The notes beneath the pieces are model-generated. The model saw only the letters and a list, made by a program, of their open reading frames with translations, was not told the DNA's origin and did not search any database. Made by a program: the position numbers and the translations under genes. From an uncultured Acidimicrobiaceae bacterium (GTDB taxonomy: Bacteria > Actinomycetota > Acidimicrobiia > Spongiisociales > UBA5794), in contig CAMYMC010000031.1 of assembly GCA_947259365.1 (NCBI GenBank), positions 1 to 48,247 of the forward strand: a stretch of DNA of 48,247 bases. Reading direction: 5' to 3'. Of this stretch, positions 15,245 through 22,251 are shown one piece after another (the stretch's first letter is position 1; each line of letters begins with the position of its first letter).

Positions 15245-16393
15245 GTGGTCACCACCCAGCAGATCGAAGAGGCCCTCAGGCGCGTCGTCGATCCCGAGCT
15301 CGGCACCGACATCGTCGAGCTGGGGATGGTGAAGTCGATCGACGTTGCCAGCGGCGTCGTGAGGATCGTCATCGCCCTCACGATCGCGGCATGCCCGATG
15401 CGGGACCAGATCGAATCGGACGTCGTCCGCAAGGTGCGGGCCATGCCCGGAGTCGACGACGTCGTCGTCGAGGTGGGGGCGATGAACCCGGAGGAGCGCT
15501 CGGCGCTCATGGCCCGGGCGCGGCGCCACGCCAGGGAGAACGCCGAGCCCACCCGGGTCAACCCCCTGACGAGGGTCATCGCCGTCTCGTCCGGCAAGGG
15601 CGGCGTGGGCAAATCGACCGTTTCGGTCAACCTCGCCGTGGCCATCGCGGAGGAGGGCCATGCCGTCGGTCTCCTCGACGCCGACATCTGGGGGTTCTCC
15701 ATCCCCCGCATGCTCGGCGCGTCGGAGCTGCAGCTCGTCGCCGACGAGGATCGGCGGATCCAGCCGGCCGATGCGCAGGGGATCCGCCTCGTATCGACCG
15801 GGCTCATCGTCGAGGACGAGGACACCGCGCTGATGTGGCGCGGGCTGATGCTGTCGAAGGCGCTCGAGCAGTTCCTCCGCGACGTCGCCTGGCCCCAGGA
15901 CCTCGACTACCTGATCCTCGACATGCCACCGGGCACGGGGGACATCCAGATGGCGCTGTCCCGCCTACTTCCCCAGGCCGAGCTCGTCGTCGTCACGACG
16001 CCGCAGAAGGCCGCACAGAAGGTGGCGGCCCGGGTCGCCGACATGGCTCGCCGCTCTTACATGCCGGTCATCGGCGTCGTCGAGAACATGTCCGGATTCA
16101 CCACCGAGGACGGCAGGCATTACGCCCTCTTCGGCAGCGGCGGGGGCACCGATCTCGCCGACGACCTCGGGGTGCCGCTTCTCGGTGAGATCCCCCTCGA
16201 TCCGCACGTCGTCACCGGAGGCGACGACGGCACCCCCGTCGTCCGGTCCCACCCGGACAGCCCGGCGGCGAGCGCACTGCGGGCCGCGGCGAAGCGGCTC
16301 ACCGGGCTCGTGCCGCCGGCCCAGGACGAGACGTGCACCTCCCGTATCGCCGTGCTCGCCGACCAGCTGGAGCGGCTCGGTACCGGTCGGTGA
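15245..16393 (+). CDS. mrp: Mrp/ApbC-family Fe-S cluster carrier ATPase
   Basis: P-loop ATPase of 382 residues thought to bind and transfer Fe-S clusters. Residues about 1-80 are a MIP18/DUF59 domain (VVDPELGTDIVELGMV, ACPMRDQIE). Residues about 115-360 are the deviant-Walker ATPase: SSGKGGVGKST, LDADIWGFSIPRMLG and LDMPPGTGDIQMAL. The usual cluster-bridging CxxC after ENMS is absent; the sequence reads ENMSGFTTEDGRHYALFGSG. I believe other actinobacterial Mrp proteins also lack it. The GTG at 15245 is chosen because it opens at VTTQQIEEAL and a TACCAT hexamer lies just upstream. It diverges from the ErpA-like gene. Confidence 0.93.
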   Translation: MVTTQQIEEALRRVVDPELGTDIVELGMVKSIDVASGVVRIVIALTIAACPMRDQIESDVVRKVRAMPGVDDVVVEVGAMNPEERSALMARARRHARENAEPTRVNPLTRVIAVSSGKGGVGKSTVSVNLAVAIAEEGHAVGLLDADIWGFSIPRMLGASELQLVADEDRRIQPADAQGIRLVSTGLIVEDEDTALMWRGLMLSKALEQFLRDVAWPQDLDYLILDMPPGTGDIQMALSRLLPQAELVVVTTPQKAAQKVAARVADMARRSYMPVIGVVENMSGFTTEDGRHYALFGSGGGTDLADDLGVPLLGEIPLDPHVVTGGDDGTPVVRSHPDSPAASALRAAAKRLTGLVPPAQDETCTSRIAVLADQLERLGTGR

Positions 16394-16417
16394 GGCCGCG
16401 TGGGACGGCCGCCGCCG

Positions 16418-17539
16418 TCAGGATGACAGCGGCTCCGCGACCTCGACCACGGCAACACCGTGGAGCCCGGTGGACAGCTCGGCGTGGCCGGAGACGATGC
16501 CGGCGTGCACGAAGACGGCCCTTCCCGTCCCGCTGACCGCGACCACCACCAGATCGTCCACGACCGCGAGGTGATGCGGGGTGGGGCCTACCTCCACCGC
16601 GGTCGGTTGCTCCCCCACCCGAACGACAGCAGCGCCGCCGTTGTCCGATACCCAGAGCGTGCCGTCGTCGGCGAGGGCGAAATGGTGGGGCTCCGAGACA
16701 CCGACCGCAGTGGTGACGGTGTCTCCGGTCAGAGGATCGAAGACGGACAGGTCGTCAGCGTTCCAGTTGGAGAACCAGACCAACCCCTCGTCATCCACGA
16801 TCAGATCATGCGGGGACCCGCCGGTGGAATGGAGGACGAAGGCGCCGTTGCTCACCGCAGCCAGCTCGTCGCGGCCGATCATGGTGACCCACACGGTGTC
16901 GCCGGCGACGGCGAGGTCGTGCGGTCTCGCCGGGAGGTCGAGCTCGTCGATCACCTCGAGCGTCGTCGGGTCCACTGTCAGCAGCCGGCTCCCGTCCTCA
17001 TCGGCGACGAACAACACACCGTCGAGTGCCGAGTACTTCACGTCGTGAGGCTCCGTCCCGACTGAGACCGTCGACGACGACCCATCGGCCAGGTCGACAC
17101 GGGATACCGTCCCGGCGTGCGGATGGGTCGCGAACACAACGGAGCCGCGGGCGGCGAGGTTGTGCGGACCGGCGGGCAGGTCGACAGCGACGATGGGACC
17201 GACCTCGCACGCACCCGGTTCCCGCACACAAGGCTCGCTGACATCGAGGACGGTGAGGCGCCGGGCACGCTCCTCTGCGACAACGACGTACCGGACGGGA
17301 TCGGTCGCGGCGTCGGTGTCCGGGGCCGGGGTCGTCGCCGGCGCCTCACCATCGCCGCTCGTCGTGACGACCGCGGTGCTCGTCGGCTGTTCCGGAGCCG
17401 GTGGCGGCGCGGTGAGGCCCCCGTCACCTGTCGTGGGCACGACCGGCTCGGGAGCCGTCGACGGCGGGGACGATGCTGCGGTGCACGACGCTGCGAGCAC
17501 GGAGGCACACACGAAGGCGGCGAGTCGGAGGTAGCCCAC
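16418..17539 (-). CDS. Beta-propeller lipoprotein with repeated PH(D/N/H) motif
   Basis: Secreted lipoprotein of 373 residues. The signal peptide ends in the lipobox LAASC near residue 19, then a Pro/Thr/Ala-rich linker runs to about residue 78. The rest is a beta-propeller of about seven blades of 38-45 residues. Each blade opens with a G-x-PH-(N/D/H)-(L/V/F) turn: GPHNLAA, EPHDVKY, RPHDLAV, SPHDLIV, EPHHFAL and TPHHLAV, ending with GLHGVAV. The layout resembles YVTN, SMP-30 and virginiamycin B lyase propellers, whose repeated His can face the central channel. Function is unknown; ligand binding is plausible. The GTG at 17539 has TAGGCT six bases upstream. It converges with mrp. Confidence 0.8.
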   Translation of the reverse strand: MGYLRLAAFVCASVLAASCTAASSPPSTAPEPVVPTTGDGGLTAPPPAPEQPTSTAVVTTSGDGEAPATTPAPDTDAATDPVRYVVVAEERARRLTVLDVSEPCVREPGACEVGPIVAVDLPAGPHNLAARGSVVFATHPHAGTVSRVDLADGSSSTVSVGTEPHDVKYSALDGVLFVADEDGSRLLTVDPTTLEVIDELDLPARPHDLAVAGDTVWVTMIGRDELAAVSNGAFVLHSTGGSPHDLIVDDEGLVWFSNWNADDLSVFDPLTGDTVTTAVGVSEPHHFALADDGTLWVSDNGGAAVVRVGEQPTAVEVGPTPHHLAVVDDLVVVAVSGTGRAVFVHAGIVSGHAELSTGLHGVAVVEVAEPLSS

Positions 17540-17545
17540 CTCGAC

Positions 17546-17551
17546 AGCCTA
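17546..17551 (-). promoter_or_regulatory. putative -10 element of the propeller lipoprotein gene
   Basis: TAGGCT on the minus strand, 6 bases before the GTG. Confidence 0.3.
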
Positions 17552-17748
17552 CGACGTGTGCGATGTCCCGGACGTGCCGGGTCGGCGCCAGAGCAGGTGC
17601 GCCGGCGGGGCTCCGGCCGTGCTCACCGCACGGGTCCCCATCGACACGTGATCGCGAGCGCATCCACGAGCCGGGCGCGCCCGAGCAGACGGCAGACGCC
17701 CGGGCGATCTCGCCGTTCCGCCTCCTCGGCGGAGCTGGAGCGGGGCCG

Positions 17749-17754
17749 TATAGT
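17749..17754 (+). promoter_or_regulatory. possible -10 element of the DUF2652 gene
   Basis: TATAGT, close to consensus, lies 27 bases before the GTG. The rest of the 240-base gap 17540-17780 shows no gene or clear secondary structure to me. Confidence 0.4.
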
Positions 17755-17780
17755 TCTCGCCGTCCCGCCGGCGAGGAACA

Positions 17781-18932
17781 GTGCGCTCGGAACCGCAACC
17801 CACCACCTTCCTCATCGCCGACATCTCCGGGTACACGGCCTACCTCGCCGGCGTCGAGCTCGACCATTCCCAAGACATCCTCTCCGATCTCCTCAGCACC
17901 ATCGTCACGGCGCTGCGGCCCAACTTCCGGCTCTCGAGGATCGAGGGCGATGCAGCGTTCATGTACCTGCCCGGCGGGGTCGTCGACGGGTCGATGCTCC
18001 TCGACACCGTCGAGCGCTGTTACTTCGGGTTCCGCAGGCGCCGCCGAGATGTGCGCCAGGCGACGACGTGTGAGTGCAACGCCTGCGCCCGGATTCCGGA
18101 TCTCGACCTCAAGTTCGTGCTCCATCACGGCCCGGCTCTCGTCCAGGAGGTGGCGGACCGTCAGGAGCTGCTGGGGATCGATGCCGTCGTCGTGCACCGG
18201 CTGACGAAGAACGACGTCGTGGAGAGGCTCGGCGTCGACGCGTATGCGCTCATCAGCACGCAGTGCATCGATGCCTCCGACATCGACCCGGCCGCGCTCG
18301 GCATGCGCGAGCACGCCGAGACCTACGAGCACGTCGGGGACGTACCGGGATGGGTCCACGACTTGGAGCGCCGCTGGCAGGAGGAACAGGAACGGGCACG
18401 GGTGCTCGTCGCGCCGGAGGAATCGATCCTCGTCGTGTCGGTGCCGACAAGGGTCCCACCACAGGTGGCGTGGGAGTTCCTCACCGAGCCGGGGCAGAGG
18501 ATGACGTGGCAGCCCTGGGTGACATCGGTGACGATCAAAGGCGCCACCGGCGGGCGCCGCGGACCCGGGTCTGCCAACCACTGCATGCACGGCGAGGACG
18601 CCGTCATCGAAGAGATCCTCGATTGGCGTCCGTACGATTACGTGACGGACCGGACGATCCTCGAAACCCCCGGCGGGCCGGTGAGAGTCCTCCACACCAT
18701 CGAGCTGGAGCCGGGCACTGAGGGCACGACCGTCCACTTCCGCTTCGCCGCACCGGAGACCGAACGGGAGATGGCGGCCATGGAGGAGATCGGGCCGGCA
18801 TACGGCGAAGCGCTCCGGGCTCACCTCCCTGATCTCATCGCCCGGCTCGAGGACGCGCATGCGGCCGCCACCACCGACCGCGGCCCCGAGCCCGAGCTGC
18901 CCTCCCCCCGCGAGGGCGGCCTTCTCGCCTGA
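17781..18932 (+). CDS. DUF2652 cyclase-like protein with C-terminal SRPBCC domain
   Basis: A 383-residue protein with two parts. Residues about 1-200 match the DUF2652 family, distantly related to class III nucleotide cyclases. It opens TTFLIADISGYTAYL, contains SRIEGDAAFMY, and has the family's cysteine cluster CECNAC followed by LDLKFVLHHG. Residues about 215-355 are an SRPBCC (START-like) ligand-binding fold: VSVPTRVPPQVAWEFLTEPG, WVTSVTIKG, HTIELEPGTEGTTVHFRF. Catalytic metal aspartates of true cyclases are not evident, so cyclase activity is doubtful; a sensing or lipid-binding role is inference. GAGGAA lies before the GTG start. It converges with the M23 peptidase gene. Confidence 0.8.
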   Translation: MRSEPQPTTFLIADISGYTAYLAGVELDHSQDILSDLLSTIVTALRPNFRLSRIEGDAAFMYLPGGVVDGSMLLDTVERCYFGFRRRRRDVRQATTCECNACARIPDLDLKFVLHHGPALVQEVADRQELLGIDAVVVHRLTKNDVVERLGVDAYALISTQCIDASDIDPAALGMREHAETYEHVGDVPGWVHDLERRWQEEQERARVLVAPEESILVVSVPTRVPPQVAWEFLTEPGQRMTWQPWVTSVTIKGATGGRRGPGSANHCMHGEDAVIEEILDWRPYDYVTDRTILETPGGPVRVLHTIELEPGTEGTTVHFRFAAPETEREMAAMEEIGPAYGEALRAHLPDLIARLEDAHAAATTDRGPEPELPSPREGGLLA

Positions 18933-19008
18933 TCGAGCGGAGCAGGAACCGCACTCCGGGCAGCGACCGGCACCGGTGGGGCGGCGCCCAACCGGCCCGC
19001 CATCGCAC

Positions 19009-20259
19009 CTAGAGGCAAAGCCCGGCGACGAGCGGGTAGGGGTTGACGGCGGCGCCGCCTCCGGGGTGGTATTCGAAGTGCAGGTGGGGCACCGTGTAGC
19101 GGGCGTTGCCGGTGTTGCCGACGGTGCCGAGGGCGGTGCCGACCGCCACCTCACGGCCGACGGCGAGGCCGTCGGCCCAGGCGTCGAGGTGGGCGTAGTA
19201 GTACTCGTCCCCGTCGGTCCCCCGCAGCCACACGGTGATGCCGCCGAGCCCGCCGTTTCGCATTCTGAAGATCGTGCCGTCCTCGATGGCGACGACGGGT
19301 GTCCCTCTGGCGCCGATCATGTCGACGCCCTGGTGGCGTCTTCCACCGGACCGGGGCGCTCCCCACGAGTCGACGAAGGCGACCGCGCCGTCGACGGGGC
19401 AGACCTGTGTGGGGGCCGGTGGGGGCTGGGGCGGCACCGTCGTCGACGGAGGCGGGGCCGTCGTCGTCGTGGGAGGCGGGGCCGTCGTCGTCGTCGTGCT
19501 CTCCGGTGGAGGATCGGTGGTGGGTGCGGGCCCGGCCGTCGTGTCCGGAGCCGCCGTCGTGTCGGGAGCCGCCGTCGATGGCACCGTGGTTGCCGGCTGG
19601 GGCGGCGCCGTCGTCGTCGCGTTCCGGGCCGCTTCCTCCCGGGCCCTGCGCTCGGCCTCTTCGCGTCTGCGCCGCTCTGCCTCCTGGTCCGCGTATGCCG
19701 CCGTCACCGCTTCGTACGCTGCGTCGGCGGCCTCCAGCTCCTCCAGGATCCTCCCCGCCAGGAGCTCGAGGGTCACGGTCACCTCCTCCTGGTCGGCGAG
19801 CGCCGCAACGAGTCGGTCCTGCTGGTCGCGGTAGGCCTGCTGGAGCGCGGTGAGCCGGCTCAAGGTGGCCGTGTCGTCGGACGCGATGAGCTCGAGGTAG
19901 CTCCTCCGCGCCGTGATGTCGCTGAGCGACGCCGCGTCGAAGAAGGCGAGCAGGCCTCCGGAGCCCGCCCGGACATACTGCTCCCGCAGGACGAGCGCGG
20001 CGTCGGCACGCGTCGTTGCCAGCTCGACCTCGCGGACGCTCAGCTCCACGGACAGCGCTTGGAGCTGGCCTTGCAGCTCCTCGGACCGCTCGATGTTGGC
20101 GTCGTAGTCTCCGGCGACATCCTGGAGGCGCCGGGCTGCCGCTCGCCGTTCCGCATCGGCAGCGGCGACGTCCGCGGGGGTGATGTCGCTCGACGGCTGG
20201 GCGAGGGCGGGTGCGGCCGAGAGGAGAACGAGCAGGAGCGCGACTCCGAACCGCTTCAC
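19009..20259 (-). CDS. Secreted M23 peptidase with coiled coil (EnvC/NlpD-like)
   Basis: Cell-wall hydrolase-like protein of 416 residues. A signal peptide (VKRFGVALLLVLL to ALAQPS) is followed by a long coiled coil, about residues 30-205. A Pro/Thr-rich linker of about 80 residues comes next, then a LytM/M23 domain from about 295. Zinc-ligand motifs are RRHQGVDM and HLHFEYHP, so it may be catalytically active. Such proteins cut or help activate cutting of peptidoglycan cross-links at division. I chose the second of two close GTG codons (20259) because the GAGGAG site lies 5 bases before it; the first would overlap that site. It starts 2 bases after the preceding gene's stop and is last in a four-gene operon. 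Confidence 0.88.
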   Translation of the reverse strand: MKRFGVALLLVLLSAAPALAQPSSDITPADVAAADAERRAAARRLQDVAGDYDANIERSEELQGQLQALSVELSVREVELATTRADAALVLREQYVRAGSGGLLAFFDAASLSDITARRSYLELIASDDTATLSRLTALQQAYRDQQDRLVAALADQEEVTVTLELLAGRILEELEAADAAYEAVTAAYADQEAERRRREEAERRAREEAARNATTTAPPQPATTVPSTAAPDTTAAPDTTAGPAPTTDPPPESTTTTTAPPPTTTTAPPPSTTVPPQPPPAPTQVCPVDGAVAFVDSWGAPRSGGRRHQGVDMIGARGTPVVAIEDGTIFRMRNGGLGGITVWLRGTDGDEYYYAHLDAWADGLAVGREVAVGTALGTVGNTGNARYTVPHLHFEYHPGGGAAVNPYPLVAGLCL

Positions 20260-20261
20260 GG

Positions 20262-21047
20262 TCACTCCTCGACGAGCGTCAGGCCCGCGGCCTCATCTGC
20301 TCCGCCCGGCGCCCATCGTACCCGGCCCTCGGATTCGAGCTTCTCCAGCTGGACCATCACCTGCCGGGTCGCCGCCGGCCGCAGCACCGGGGCAACGTCG
20401 GCGTACACGGCGTCCACGACATCCCGCACGGTTTCCGCTCCGGCGCCGATCGCGTCGAGGATCTGGAGCTCCCGAGCTCGGCGATGTTCGATGTACTCCC
20501 GCACTGCGTCGGCCGCGTCGGGGATCTCGTCACCATGACCCGGGTAGAGCCTCTCCGGTCCGAGATCCAGGACCCGCTGCAGGGACCGCATGTAGGCGGC
20601 ACCGTCCTCGATGACGACCGTCGAGCCGCCCATGATGTGGTCGCCGGTGAAGAGCACGTCGCCGATGAGAAAGCACAGGTGGTCGGCGGCGTGACCCGGC
20701 GTGTGAACCGCGATGAGAGAGAACGCTCCCCCTTCGATCTCGTCGCCGTCGGCAAGCCGGCGGTCGGGGCGGAACCCCGGGCCCGGCGAATGCCCGAGGA
20801 CCGGCACGTTCAGGCGCTCACCGAGGGGGTTGGCGGCGGGGGCATGATCCGGATGGGTGTGGGTGACGACGACGGCGGCCGGCTCGGCGTCGCCGAGCTC
20901 ACGCACGATCGTCCGGAGGTGCGACTCGATGATGGGGCCGGGATCGATGACGACGGCGCTCACACCGTCGGATACGAGGTACGTGTTCGTGCCGGGTCCG
21001 GTGTAGGGGCCGGGGTTGGGGGCGAGGACCCTGCGGATTCGGATCAC
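20262..21047 (-). CDS. Metallo-beta-lactamase-fold hydrolase, LACTB2-like
   Basis: Predicted metal hydrolase of 261 residues. The opening VLAPNPGPYTGPGTNTYLV and the metal motifs VTHTHPDHAPA, VHTPGHAADH, LFTGDHIMG and PGHGDEIP are those of the LACTB2 group. A C-terminal winged-helix-like segment (about residues 190-255) is also as in LACTB2, which is an endoribonuclease in mitochondria; the bacterial substrate is unknown. The GTG start overlaps the Nudix gene's stop (GTGA), and the next gene begins 2 bases after its own stop, so the operon is translationally coupled. Confidence 0.88.
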   Translation of the reverse strand: MIRIRRVLAPNPGPYTGPGTNTYLVSDGVSAVVIDPGPIIESHLRTIVRELGDAEPAAVVVTHTHPDHAPAANPLGERLNVPVLGHSPGPGFRPDRRLADGDEIEGGAFSLIAVHTPGHAADHLCFLIGDVLFTGDHIMGGSTVVIEDGAAYMRSLQRVLDLGPERLYPGHGDEIPDAADAVREYIEHRRARELQILDAIGAGAETVRDVVDAVYADVAPVLRPAATRQVMVQLEKLESEGRVRWAPGGADEAAGLTLVEE

Positions 21048-21838
21048 CTGCCCACCTCCGGCACCGGGGTGCCCGCCTCCCTCGACCGCTCTGCCGCCCG
21101 GCGGAGAGCTTCGGGGTCGACCCCGGAGCCCTCGAGTTCGTCGAACCCGTCCTCGCCGGGGAGGACGATGTCGAGAAGGCCGTCCCCACCGACCCTGATG
21201 CGAGGCTGAATCGGTGCGACGTCTCCGAGGGAGCCGGCGTGGGCGATGAGCGCACCCACCGATTCGAACAACGACAGGTACTCGAGCGTCCGGCGGGTGG
21301 GAAAGGGGACCGCCATGCCCCCGGACGTGGCGGCGGCGTGCGCCTCGCCGGGGTCGACCCACCCGGCGTCGTCGACCTCCGTGCCGTCCGGTTCCGGGAC
21401 GAGGGCTCCGGGGATGGCGACGGCGTAGAACTTCGTGTCGAACCGGACGGCGGCCTCCTCGGGCGTGATCCAGTGGGCGAACAACGTCATCCCCGACCCG
21501 TCGAATCGGTAGCCGGCCCGCTCGGCGAGGTCGAAGACGCCGGTGGCGCCGTCGTCGGGGCGGCGAACGAACGGCTCGTCGGTGATCCAGAGGCCGACCT
21601 CCTCGACGAGCTCGCGCAGGCCGGCGACCACCCACGGGAGCGAGTCCTCGTCCACGCCGGGGACGAGGGCGGCGGCCCGGGGCGAACCGTCGATCTCGTC
21701 GACGACTCCACCGGGGAAGACCCATGTGCCACCCATGAAGCGAGCGGTGGCCGACCTCCGCACCATGAGCACCTCGAGACCGGTCGAGCCGTCGCGGACC
21801 ACGCAGACCGTCGTCGCCCGTCGCGGGGTCGCGATCAT
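21044..21838 (-). CDS. Nudix hydrolase with interrupted Nudix box (NUDT19-like)
   Basis: Nudix-fold pyrophosphohydrolase of 264 residues. The glycine end of the Nudix box (WVFPGGVVDEIDG, near residue 40) is separated from the catalytic helix RELVEEVGL (near residue 76) by about 20 extra residues. This broken box is the signature of the NUDT19/RP2 group, which in animals cleaves CoA and acyl-CoA. The catalytic glutamates are present. The ATG overlaps the stop of the FxsA-like gene by four bases (ATGA), and its stop overlaps the next start. Pairing with an LACTB2-like gene recurs in its neighbourhood here, but the shared pathway is not known. Confidence 0.88.
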   Translation of the reverse strand: MIATPRRATTVCVVRDGSTGLEVLMVRRSATARFMGGTWVFPGGVVDEIDGSPRAAALVPGVDEDSLPWVVAGLRELVEEVGLWITDEPFVRRPDDGATGVFDLAERAGYRFDGSGMTLFAHWITPEEAAVRFDTKFYAVAIPGALVPEPDGTEVDDAGWVDPGEAHAAATSGGMAVPFPTRRTLEYLSLFESVGALIAHAGSLGDVAPIQPRIRVGGDGLLDIVLPGEDGFDELEGSGVDPEALRRAAERSREAGTPVPEVGR

Positions 21839-22215
21839 GCGATCGTGATCGGGCCGCGCCCGTAGCGTCGCAATGCCCAGATTCGCAGCGCCTCGCGAAA
21901 ACGCGGCACCAGAAGGGCGAACCCCACCGCGTCGGTCGCGAAGCCCGGGGTGAGGAGCAACGCGCCGGCGACGAGGATCATCGCACCGTGCGCCAGTTGG
22001 GCGCCGGGGAACGTTCCCTCGGTGAGGGCGAGGCGCACGCTCTCCATCTCACCGCGACCTTGTCGGGAGACGAGCGCGGCGCCGATCACGGCGGTCACCA
22101 CCACGACGGCGATCGTCGCCCCGATACCGATCCGGTTGCCCACAACGATGAAGATGGCGATCTCGGCGATCGGGGTGACGACGAACGCAAGGAACAGCAG
22201 TCGCGTGAGCCGCAC
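21835..22215 (-). CDS. FxsA-family membrane protein
   Basis: A 126-residue integral membrane protein with three to four hydrophobic helices. Family features are TPIAEIAIFIVVGNRIG, then VVTAVIGAALVSRQGRG and the C-terminal LLLTPGFATDAVGFALLVP. FxsA was named for suppressing F-exclusion of phage T7 in E. coli; its normal role is unclear. The GTG at 22215 is chosen because a TATCCT hexamer ends 7 bases upstream and the hydrophobic domain starts at once. First gene of a tightly overlapping operon with the Nudix, MBL and M23 genes; only 36 bases separate it from the divergent selA start. Confidence 0.88.
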   Translation of the reverse strand: MRLTRLLFLAFVVTPIAEIAIFIVVGNRIGIGATIAVVVVTAVIGAALVSRQGRGEMESVRLALTEGTFPGAQLAHGAMILVAGALLLTPGFATDAVGFALLVPRFREALRIWALRRYGRGPITIA

Positions 22216-22222
22216 CCGGGCG

Positions 22223-22228
22223 AGGATA
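22223..22228 (-). promoter_or_regulatory. putative -10 element of the fxsA operon
   Basis: TATCCT on the minus strand, 7 bases before the GTG. It lies back to back with the selA element. Confidence 0.45.
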
Positions 22229-22238
22229 CCGGGGTGGG

Positions 22239-22244
22239 TAACCT
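22239..22244 (+). promoter_or_regulatory. putative -10 element of selA
   Basis: TAACCT ends 7 bases before the selA ATG. It is 10 bases from the oppositely oriented element of the fxsA operon. Confidence 0.45.
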
Positions 22245-22251
22245 CCGCCAC

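Noticed and set aside
16394..16410. Small hairpin GGCCG/CGGCC after mrp as a terminator
   Set aside because: The stem is only 5 bp without a T-run, expected by chance in this base composition.
19404..19640. Short-period GTCGTCG / CCGCC-rich repeats
   Set aside because: They encode the Pro/Thr/Ala linker of the M23 peptidase; similar runs near 3590 and 44230 also encode extracytoplasmic linkers, so they are not independent repeats or CRISPR.
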